This document shows positions 1 through 9,100 of a stretch of DNA of 64,000 nt, piece by piece. The first letter of the stretch is position 1. The number at the start of each line of letters is the position of its first letter. Source of the DNA: Lepisosteus oculatus (Eukaryota > Chordata > Actinopteri > Semionotiformes > Lepisosteidae); contig NC_090706.1 in assembly GCF_040954835.1 (NCBI RefSeq), positions 37,395,148 through 37,459,147 of the forward strand. Reading direction: 5' to 3'. The notes beneath the pieces were generated by a model. It was not told where the DNA came from. It did no database searches and was given only the letters and a program-made list of their open reading frames with translations. The position numbers were made by a program, and so were the translations under genes.

Positions 1-5
1 TCTGC

Positions 6-172
6 TCACTTCCTGGACTTCAGCGCGGTGGCTGCCACGCCCACCAGGATCGCGACCACGGTGAATCCCTGGGCGAATATCCGCGTCCGCATCAGCAGCT
101 GGGACTGGCGGGTCTTGCCACGCTTGAAGGCAATGAGTCCATAGGTGAGGGCTCCAGCCGTGCCCAGACAGC
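6..172 (-). CDS. HIGD2A: HIGD2A exon 2 (coding part, to the stop)
   Basis: Starts on the minus strand at 172, after the acceptor ending TGGTCAG. It completes the split Gly codon and reads CLGTAGALTYGL to ALKSRK, with TGA at 8-6. It carries both predicted membrane helices. The open frame continues upstream to 317, but that part is intron: it has no family similarity and lies before the acceptor. Confidence 0.92.
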
Positions 173-2027
173 CTGACCAGAAAGAAAACAAGGGGGTTTT
201 AACGGCACATCGTTCAAAAACCGGGAACACGAAGCGTTTCTTTACCCAAGGGCTCGTGAGAACGTGGCACAAGCTAGCCGGCCACGTTGCTGAACGTGAC
301 ACTCTGGCTTCTTTCAAGAAATAACTGGACCCTTGGATCAGTTCGCTGCTAGCTACCCGACAGGCTGGATGGGCCTAATGTCCTCTCAGTTGTAACTGCG
401 CATGTTCAAATCAGACACTAGGATAAAAAGTCCCCGTGGAGCAGGCAGCAGGTCACCTCCTGGGAGAGCCCGGAGGGAGCAAAGGGCAACAGTCACCAGG
501 AAGATGCCAGCAGGTTGATGTGAAATGAGGCCTGCTCACCTTCCTCTGCCAGTGGCCACAGACTTGCAGGAGCCTTCATGCTCTCCTGCTCGACGTCGGC
601 ACACTGAAAACCTCCGTTTATAATTACAATTCATTCGTAACCCTGCAAAATCAGAACTCACCTTTGATCTTTCTCTTCCATTATATTACCTGAAAGTGGC
701 AACTTCCTGTATACAGAAGCTGCTTATTAGTTATCTGGAGACATTGATAATGATGTATATAAACACAGTTAATCCCTTATTAAATGTAAACATGGCATAG
801 TCTGCAAGTTATTGGAGCACAATTATGAGGTACTTATTCTCCACTGATACAAGGCTAATAAGCATAGCTTTGGATATTTAACTGCCTTCTTTATTTCATT
901 TTATTCTGTGATAAAAATTACCAATCTTGCTTGCTTCAGGAAATAACCCTTGACGAAGCTGTTTACTACCTCAAATCCTCTCTGCTTATACCCTACTTTT
1001 ACATCAAGGTGACGAGAACAGCTTGGTGACTGACAAGCCAGGACATTTACACACGTCTGCACCCAGAATGACTTAGCAGTTTTACCTCAGTGAGATGTAG
1101 CCTGCAGCTCTCAACTGGCAGCCCACTGAAGCTAAGCAGGGTTGAGCCTGGTCAGTACCTGAGTGAGAGAGCTCCTGGGACGCTATGGTTTCTGCTGGAA
1201 GTGGTGTTAGTGGGACCAGCGGGGGGCGCCCACCCTGCGGTCTGTGTGGGTCCTAATGCCCCTGTCTTTCCGATGAGACGTTAAACCGAGGTCCTGACTC
1301 TCAGTAGTCATTAAAGGTCCCTGGGCATTTCTCAATAAGAGTAGGGAGTTATCCCGGTGTCAGGGCCAAATTCCCCCCCTCAGCCTTTACCGTGGCCTCC
1401 AAATTGTCCCCATGTATGACAGGCTTGCACTTGCCCTGCGATGGACTGGCACCCCGTCCAGGGTGTACCCTGCCTTGCGCTCGTAGGCCCCCTGCTGCCC
1501 GCGACACCGTATGGAAAAAGCGGTTTGGTAACAGACATGACCTCAGTGAGCTATTCAATGAGATTGTTTGTTTTTTTTTCATTGAACAAAGCATAAGTAG
1601 TGAATGAGTAGTCTGTACCTACATAAAAAGCAACAATAGCAACATAATGCCCGCATGCTTTGCTTTACGCACGTCAAAAACGTTCATGGAAAAAATGTAG
1701 GTTTCTTTTTTCTATAAAAGGAACAGGAACAACCCACAGCAACCAAGGTTAAAATAAAAGGTAATACTGTCAACTCTGTGCTAACACCCTGCTTTTACAT
1801 AGTTGCAGTTGTATAACCGTAAGACATTTATGTAACTCACCTATGGGCACAAACGGGTTTTCCTTAGTTTTTCTGATAAACTTGGCTTTGAACCCTTCCT
1901 CTCTGGGCCTTGGAGCAGGAGCAAATCCTTCGATTACAGGGGGTTTAGTCAAGTCGAACCCCACAGATCCAGAATGAACTGTCTCAGAAACCTGAGTTTG
2001 CCCTACAGGCGTTGTGGCAGCAGCCAT
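6..2027 (-). CDS. HIGD2A: HIGD2A, HIG1 hypoxia-inducible domain family member 2A (two-exon gene)
   Basis: Inner mitochondrial membrane protein of the HIG1 type 2 (Rcf1-like) family, which helps assemble cytochrome c oxidase and respiratory supercomplexes (established for the family). Joining 2027-1841 to 172-6 gives 117 aa, against about 106 in human. Visible features: a variable N-terminus; the KPPVIEGF block (residues 28-35); the basic RKTKENPFVPIG stretch before the intron; then two hydrophobic segments, GALTYGLIAF and GFTVVAILVGVAATAL, separated by a basic loop that includes QLLMRTRIFAQG. The start has a good context (AACATGG). The intron follows codon position 1 of a Gly codon, with GTGAG donor and CAG acceptor on the minus strand. 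The 3' UTR lies outside the window. It is transcribed away from the GPCR gene. The similarity is recognised from memory of the human protein and is strong. Confidence 0.93.
1089..1560 (+). repeat. 5S-rRNA-headed SINE with an L2-like tail (old copy)
   Basis: The first ~110 bp resemble 5S rRNA in the internal-promoter region (GAAGCTAAGCAGGGTTGAGC, then CTGGTCAGTACCTG). The body (AGTGGTGTTAGTGGGACCAG, GATGAGACG, AACCGAGGTCCTGACTCTC) is shared with copies near 17.0-17.5 kb and 50.0-50.6 kb. Unlike those, it ends in a block with GATGGACTGGCACCCCGTCC and GTGTACCCTGCCTTGCG, the 3' end typical of L2-mobilised SINEs in fish. It lies inside the HIGD2A intron, antisense to that gene. Substitutions relative to the 50-kb copy suggest some age. 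Confidence 0.75.
1841..2027 (-). CDS. HIGD2A: HIGD2A exon 1 (coding part, with start)
   Basis: Encodes 62 residues from MAAATTPVG to NPFVPI plus the first base of a Gly codon. The donor on the minus strand reads ATAG|GTGAGTTA. The frame continues past 1841 into the intron to 1770, but the family similarity stops exactly at the donor. Confidence 0.92.
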
Positions 2028-2190
2028 GTTTGCTTTCCGGAAGAAGCTCGGTCACGTCACGGCGTGAGCGCACGCAAAGCGAATTTCGCGATTGGTCAGC
2101 CTGCGACAGTGGGCGTGGTTTACACAAAGACGAGTGTTTGTTTAATTCTCGTAAATGATTGGTCACGCTAAAGAAATGGGCGGGGTAGGT
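2028..2190 (-). promoter_or_regulatory. HIGD2A promoter: CRE-like, CCAAT and GC boxes, no TATA
   Basis: Within 160 bp upstream of the HIGD2A start are: an ETS-like TTCCGG (about 2035); TCACGTCA, a CRE-like site (2052-2059); two copies of ATTGGTCA, an inverted CCAAT box (2091-2098 and 2158-2165); GGGCGTGG (2111-2118); and GGGCGGGG (2178-2185). CpG density is well above the flanks. There is no TATA box, as usual for a housekeeping mitochondrial gene. The boxes are seen; their use is inferred. Confidence 0.6.
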
Positions 2191-2199
2191 GTTTTTTTT

Positions 2200-4330
2200 T
2201 TTGTTCCCTGTGGCTGAGTTTCAGTCTCCTATAATTTTATGATATTGTAGTTCGGGACAGCTGAGCTCTGAACTGCTCAGATGCCTGGCAGAAGACACAT
2301 GCTTCTGTAGGTCAATTTCGCAATCAATATATTTATTGACGAGACTTCATTGGATCATCGGTGACACTTAAAAGTTGTAAATTGCTTTCCTTTTTCAAAG
2401 TGTACGGCAAATTATTTAAATTGTATGCAGTTACACTCATCATAGTGTATGAATAGTTGATATGCATAATACTATTTAAATACTAAATAAATACAGCTTT
2501 TTTAATTTAAAAAGTCATCAGTTGTTCGTCATTTATTTTTATGGATTTTCCGTACACTACCTTTGTATATATCTGGAAGTAGAAAGCGCGCACTTTTTTA
2601 TTTTTTTTGTTTTATTTTAATGAATTTTTAATTTGCCCGTCTACACTAAAATCAACGGTCTCCCTCTGCTTTAACAGACTTGTAAACCACCCAGATCAGT
2701 CAGATACACTGCACGGGACATCCACACTCCGGAGTGTTGTGGGAGGTCGGGGTCTTTAGACACCAGGCTTAAAACTGAGGCAATTTGTCAGAAGATAAGT
2801 GAAAAAGAAAATGCATTTCACACTTTCCAGCTTTCTCAACAGAAAATCAATTTCGCTTTGTGAAGTATTAGAGTTCTCGATCCAGATGCCAAAAGAGATT
2901 TCACTGGTGACCAGAATGCAGCTCATAATTTTTTTTAAAAAAACTACTCTTGATTTGTATATAATTGAATGTATAAATACATGGGATCATAATTTCCAAC
3001 CAGCACACACGGAAAACAGCGAAGCATTTCACACAGTTGGAGAAACTGGAGGTCTTCTGAAGGTGTTAGGTGCAAACGGTAGAAACAGTATTGTCGAACA
3101 GAACATCTGCTAAATCTTACTGCCCAAGGATTGAAGTGAGTGACCACTCCTCTCTCTGGCAGTTTGCAAAATGCTCTCAGCACGGTCATTCTCATAAACA
3201 GCTTTTCTGAATTCTTAGCAAAATAATATTATCCACTGCTTTTATTATATTAAATGCTTATTGTGTTTTGTCTGTGACAAACATAATTAGACTGTAAATC
3301 CCTTTTTTATGTCCATTAATGGCTATCTTGCGTCAAGAAGGAGTTAACTTCTTCAGATGAATCATAACAGTACTTAGTTTAAGATTTTGAGGATGAGATT
3401 TTCCGCAACTCGTGACATTTCTTTTACAATATTACATACATCGTGCCTGGTCCGTACTTCTGCAAAGATTCGCTGACTCTGGTGCGCTTTCATATAAACG
3501 AACATTTTCCAAGCTTACTGATAAGTAGAAATACTTCTGGCAGAAAATAAATGTAAGTATTTTATTTATTAAATAACTTTTTTTCACCTGATGTACTTCA
3601 CAATCCCGCAAGTACACATTTGCTACTTGAGTTGACAAGGAAGGCATGACTAGTGATTTTTCAAAAGCAGTTGGCAGATTGTAACTGATAATTGAATGCA
3701 CAGTGGGATGCTATAACTCACAGAGCTCAGAAAAATATCTGTCTGCTGAACAAGGCTAATCTATTAATTTAAGAGTTTTCGAAATTCATTGAAGACGTGC
3801 TGTGGGAATTCTTAAAGATTCAACATTAATTTAATAGGTTTTAATGAAATGTAGGCATTATAGCACTGATAGCTGTTCAATTTTATGAAAGAATATTTAG
3901 GTCAGGAAAATTAAGTAGATTTGTACATGTTATTAAGGTTTTAAGTACACTGAGATCATTCCAAATAAATAAATAACATTCATAATTGTTAATAGGCAGA
4001 CACGTAGCTAAAGGCTTTTAAGAATGGGCAAATTACAGTGTACCAATAAATATAACACTTAAATATTACATTTTCTATATGAGGAATAAAGACTTTTGCC
4101 TCAAAAATTATTATTAAATAACTAAATATTGTGTACACAACATAGACCTTTTTTTTGCTTTTTTTCACACACAGCTTCTTATATTCTACATTTTTATGTG
4201 CATCTATACATATAATATAAACACAGGATTTCCGCATTAATCTATAAACACCCACACATCTTTTTGTAACATGATTCATTTTATAGCTCTAAAATTGCCA
4301 AATAAAATGACATTTTCAACACAACCTCTC
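2200..4330. other. Intergenic stretch between HIGD2A and the GPCR gene
   Basis: AT-rich DNA with short homopolymers (T runs near 2190 and 2597). I see no coding exon with family similarity and no recognisable repeat. It must hold the GPCR promoter and probably a non-coding first exon, because an acceptor sits just before the GPCR start, but I could not place that exon. Confidence 0.4.
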
Positions 4331-4339
4331 TTTTTGCAG
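4325..4339 (+). other. Splice acceptor just upstream of the GPCR start codon
   Basis: CCTCTCTTTTTGCAG ends 7 bases before the ATG at 4347. A single-exon coding region preceded by a non-coding exon is common for this GPCR class, so the coding exon probably begins at 4340. The upstream exon is not identified. Confidence 0.55.
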
Positions 4340-4346
4340 TTTCAGG

Positions 4347-5423
4347 ATGACTACTCTCACACCGGATGCTTTGCAGGGAACATTTTATGCGATGTCAGCA
4401 CCAGTGAGCGCAACTGAGAATGCTAAAGACAATGTATCGTCAAATTCTTCCACTGGGGAGGAAGCAAGCTATCGATGTATTGACTCCACCAGCTTCCAGT
4501 TTGTCCTCCTCCCTCTTGTGTACACGCCAGTCTTCGTCTTGAGCTGCCTTGGAAATGGAACGGCCCTGTGGCATCTGTGCAGAACCTGGCGGAGGTCTTC
4601 TCAAGCCAAGGTTTTCATCGTCAACCTGATCATCCTCGACGTCTTGTTCACCTTGTGCCTGCCGCTCCAGATTTCTTACCACGCCCTTGGCAATATGTGG
4701 GTTTTTGGAGAGGTGATGTGTAAAATAACGAGTTGCCTCTTTTTCAGCAACATTTACGGCTGCACCCTGTTCCTCACCTGTGTTTGTGTGGACCGCTACG
4801 TAGCAGTGGTGCATCCCATCAAGTATCTCAGACTGCAGAGACCGTTGTACCGTGTTGTGGTGTCTTGCATCATCTGGCTGATGTTTCTCTTTGTTGTCAT
4901 GTTCATCTTCTCCAAACGCACCACCAATGTGCTTCCAGATGGCCGGATTGCGTGCATGGAAAACTTTTCCTCCAAGTCATGGAGCAGCAGATTGGCCGCC
5001 ATAAACATCATGTCTTCCATTGCGGGGTTCTTCCTTCCTTTCAGTGCCACATTGACCTGCTACGTCCTGATCGGGAAACGGATCATGGCCCTGACTCGGG
5101 GGAAGCAGAGCACGCTGCACTTAAAGAAAAAATCCCTCAGGACCATAATGGTGGTGATCGGGGTGCTCACCGTCAGCTTCCTGCCTTACCACATCATTCA
5201 GACTCTGCACACGTTGGCTCGGGTTCGAGTTCTGCCCAGCTCTTCCTTGCTTCGTTTCACCTGTGGCGCCCGTAAAGTAGTGATGGGTGTAGCCAGCCTC
5301 AACAGCTGCTTGGACCCTATAGTGTACTACTTAAGTGGAGAGGACATAAAGTTTGAATTGCCCTGCTTCTGTAAAGAGAACATCACAAGCTCTACAGAAA
5401 CCACATCCAATACCCAAAGATAA
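4347..5423 (+). CDS. Class A (rhodopsin, P2Y/LPA/PAR-like) G-protein-coupled receptor, ligand unknown
   Basis: Intact 358-aa seven-helix receptor in one coding exon, predicted at the plasma membrane. The extracellular N-terminus (~1-48) has possible N-glycosylation sites NVS and NSS (about 29-35). TM1 carries GNG (N70), TM2 carries LxxxD (D98), TM3 starts near C125 and ends DRY (149-151), TM4 has W177, and the ECL2 cysteine is C203. TM5 has PF (231-232), TM6 has SFLPYH (277-282), and TM7 has NSCLDPIVYY (319-328). The DPxxY variant of NPxxY, the HPIKYL loop and the KKKSLRT start of TM6 place it in the delta branch (P2Y, LPAR4/6, PAR, OXGR relatives). C340 and C342 in the tail could be palmitoylated. 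There are no breaks or frameshifts. I cannot assign an orthologue; a lineage-specific P2Y-like orphan is the best reading. The ATG is preferred because it follows the acceptor directly and has A at -3. Confidence 0.9.
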   Translation: MTTLTPDALQGTFYAMSAPVSATENAKDNVSSNSSTGEEASYRCIDSTSFQFVLLPLVYTPVFVLSCLGNGTALWHLCRTWRRSSQAKVFIVNLIILDVLFTLCLPLQISYHALGNMWVFGEVMCKITSCLFFSNIYGCTLFLTCVCVDRYVAVVHPIKYLRLQRPLYRVVVSCIIWLMFLFVVMFIFSKRTTNVLPDGRIACMENFSSKSWSSRLAAINIMSSIAGFFLPFSATLTCYVLIGKRIMALTRGKQSTLHLKKKSLRTIMVVIGVLTVSFLPYHIIQTLHTLARVRVLPSSSLLRFTCGARKVVMGVASLNSCLDPIVYYLSGEDIKFELPCFCKENITSSTETTSNTQR

Positions 5424-5427
5424 TAAA
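5422..5427 (+). terminator. AATAAA overlapping the GPCR stop codon
   Basis: The sequence GATAATAAAG contains the TAA stop (5421-5423) and AATAAA (5422-5427) overlapping by two bases. If used, the 3' UTR would be only about 10-30 bases. No second perfect AATAAA was noticed in the next ~200 bases. Use is inferred. Confidence 0.4.
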
Positions 5428-5625
5428 GAGCTTCAAAGTTTAAACTATCCCACACTAAGCAAATAATTAACTAATTGAGACATTCCACACACTGTTACAA
5501 AAGCTGTGTACTGGTTGCTGTTCTCCGCTTTGTCCTCACTATTCAGTGAGTAGTAAGCTCTTAACAATCAGCCTTAGCCTGAAGTTGAAATCTTGCTTGG
5601 AAACAGTTATTAAAAAAGCTTGAGT

Positions 5626-6185
5626 GTCACGATCTAAATGCCTCCTCTTAAGGGCGCTCCGGTCCTTTCGTAATTGAGTTGATTTCATGCACCTGCCACC
5701 TGTTTAGTCCGTATTTAAGCCTGGCGCTCGCACTATTCCTGTCTCAGCACTGGGAGATGGATGCTCGGAAGCCTGCCTACCCACAGTTCCAGGAAAGACC
5801 CGATGACATAGACTTCATCACAGCGTCCTGACCATCTGAGTCCGGGACTCGGAGCGCCTGGCCCCCTTACCCTGGTTTTATTCCCAGTCCTTGTTCCGGA
5901 TCTTGTTCGGGGTTTTTTACTGTGTTTGTCTCGTCCCCTGGATCCCCTGGTTTTGGACCCTGGATTCCCCCTTTTGGACTGTCTGGATCTGTTTGGCGTT
6001 GCCACGCCCCCCGAGCACCGGATCACCGTCGTCACGCCCCCCTGTGTGTCTACCTGTCCTGAACCTCTACGTCTTTTCCCTGTTGTCCTTCTCCACTTAC
6101 TTCCGGATTATACCGTCTGCATAGGGTCCTGAACTATGCTTTGCGGGAGCCTGGACCGGCCCCCGTTACGTTGGGGGCTTTCAGT
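5626..6185. mobile_element. Possible degenerate solo LTR (Gypsy-like retroelement)
   Basis: A 560-bp block of clearly different composition (CCC/TTT-rich, CpG-bearing) between AT-rich flanks. It begins TGTCACGATC at 5626, has a TATTTAAGC TATA-like box at 5711, then the repetitive CCTGGATCCCCTGG / GGACCCTGGATTCCCC style common in fish Gypsy LTRs, and ends in GTTACGTTGGGGGC. No internal retroviral genes and no partner LTR are present in the window. It could instead be another GC-rich repeat. Confidence 0.4.
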
Positions 6186-6199
6186 CTTGTTGCTGCTCA

Positions 6200-9100
6200 A
6201 AGGTTTCACTTACTTAGTATCACAGACAGTTCTTATTTTTTAAAAAGGTAGCCTGGTGGATGCATGTAAATATTGTACTGTATTGTGCTTAACACGGTAA
6301 ACAATCAATAATGTTTTTCTTTGTCACTTAGGGGATGTACTGGAATCACATTTACAAAAAACTTCAAAATATAAAATCACACAAGGATTTCCCAGTCCTC
6401 ATGTGAGCACTGTTAGAAAATTATTTTTGGATCAGTCGCAGAATAGATGTTAAACTTGTAATATAAAGGATGCATGTACAGGGATTAATTATTTCTTCAA
6501 AAACTTCCAACTAGGTGTGAAGGTTTACCTACTGTCAACAAAGCACATTAAAGATAAGAAACTTAGATGGGAACAGGTCAGAGTCCTGAAATCATTCAGA
6601 TTTTTATATTTGTTCATTTTAATCAAAAGCGCACCGTTCTTTACTGTGTGGCAGAATCATATCTTACCAGTAATGAACTCAGTGAAGAAATATCTTTGCA
6701 AGAATATAACTTAAAATTACGAGAGAAAGCATTCCCAGGTGGCTATTTTTTGGAGCAACACCCAAAATTATATGAATGGACTTGTATTTGTTATCAACCC
6801 AGTACAAATTTCTTGGTTTCAGAACGGTCCTCATTCAGGTCTGCTGCCTGAAATGTAACAAAGTGGACCTCAGCAGAAAAAAACGCTCCTTGTGGGACTG
6901 TGTGATAACAGTGTCATTCCCCCTGCGTCTGATCAAATCCCAAGAGCTGTTTACTCGGAAATAACAGCAAGCAACCTGAGAAGAGCCTGCATGAAATTCT
7001 GTGTGCAGAAGCTTTTGGAAAAAGGTACCCTTGAAGTTTTGACACTCAGGACTGACCGAAGAAACAAGTGAAATAAAAGTCTAAGCAGACCAATCAACTC
7101 ATCAATTAGTACTGGAGATGAAAAACTAAGGTATAATGACAACCATCAGACAGTGTTCCTCCAGGACTGGGATTGACAGCTGCTGATCTAGGTTATTGCA
7201 TTTTCCAGGGATTTGCAAATCCTAGGATACAGCACAGCATGATCATGACATGTTAATACATTTACAAGAAAGTGTGTGTGTGGGGGGGGTGTATTCATTG
7301 TATATAGTATATGTATATTATAAAAAGGAAATGACACTATGATGTTATTATTTAGTTCCTCAGTAGAAATTGCTCAACAGGCAATTTCTTGTTGTGACAA
7401 GAAAGGGATGTAAGGAACAGCACTAGTTTCGCTGGGGAATTTCCTCATTTTACAACATTCAGTTTTCATATAATTGGCTATGATGCCTGAAATTAAAGAA
7501 TTTCCCTAACAATAAATAATTTTGAACAATAATACCTCATCAGAAAAGTGCCAATTTTGGGTGTATGAACCATGTTGAGGTATTGCTGTACCACGAGTAT
7601 GAAACTGTAAGATTCCTGTAAATGCAATATTAAATTCATTTTTGTTTAATAGTTATCGGCAATCTCAGCAAAACTGGCTAAGAGCTGCAGTTCAGTAGTT
7701 ATTGTAAATCAGATTAACTCTCATTTATATGTACATTTATCTGGAATAAACAGGCTGTAAATGTCTTATTCCGTTTTTGAACAGTACTATATATAACATT
7801 ACTTATATTTGTTCTTGTGCAAAGAAAAACTGATTTATTTCTTATCTGGTTGTCTACGATAAGCGTTTTAAAGAAAGGAAGAGTTCGATGAGGATATTTA
7901 AGAGTTCTGAAATTGGTCTTTTCTAAACTTTACTCTATCTCCCTTCTCCCTTAACTTCTTCTTTGATATAAAGGCTCACCTGCTTCTTTTGTATAAAGAT
8001 GTTCATCCCATTTAAAGTAGTTAAATGCACTTCTATGTCATTTCCACTTGGTTCCTCTGGTTAATGATTTACTGTTTATTATAAAAGCATAGAATTGTTG
8101 TCATAAGAACATAAATGTCCAGATATGTCACTGTTAATTTATGTACTGATGTACAAAACCTGTTTACATGCTTTATCAGAAAATTGTGTTTAGAGGATTT
8201 TGTTGTCACAGCTCAGTACCCTTTTCTACTAAATCTCTAGATAAAGCCAAACATTTTATGCCTTCTTAAAATATGTGTAGACAAAATCAGCACAGATGTT
8301 CAATTCATGCGTGTCTCACAACAGAAAAAAAAGAATCCAAATTAAATCCTTGGTGACATTTTTGGTCAAGGATTGTATTCTGATTGTAACACACCAGTGA
8401 ATTTAAAATATGGAAATCTGAGGCTGTGCTTTTAAGCAACATTTTAACCTTGGCTCATTGTTAAAGACTGCATTACACCACAGCTCATGACAACTTAATC
8501 CGCTTACAGTGGAAAGTTGCCAGTATCATTCAGTCATACAGGTCTGTGTTTCCTTATCATATTTCTTTCTCTTCATTGTGAAATAAAAAGGCACTGAAAT
8601 TAAAGCAATTTACTAACAGCGGTGTAATATCTCAGTTTTTCAGATTTGCTTTATTGAAAGTTGCAAGGACAAAGACAAAGACAAATCAGAACATGGATTT
8701 TAGCAGCTAGCAAAAATCTGATAAAAAAACATTGTTGCTAATATCAGTAGATAGAAAGCCATTTTTGGTCCATTTTTATGTTAATTTTTAAAATATTTGA
8801 CAGCTGATTATGTGTGATGTGATTACATATTATAATATATGTTAGAATATTTATCAACATTGATTGCTTTTGATTAACCTGAGACATATATGGATTCATA
8901 ATCTATCACGCACGTAAGACTCCCATGAGATAAATCAATTGAAATGAGAAGCCAATTTGGTATTCTAGTGCCAGAAAAGTCTGGTGTTAGCGAATATGAA
9001 TAGTTTATTGGCAATAATTGTGAGATTAATGAAACTCAACACTTACACTCTAAATATATTTAGGCCGGATGTGGCTTATCGCCAGGAAACATCAGGATTC

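Noticed and set aside
4440..5275. Long frames on both strands inside the GPCR
   Set aside because: Shadows of the receptor; no similarity of their own.
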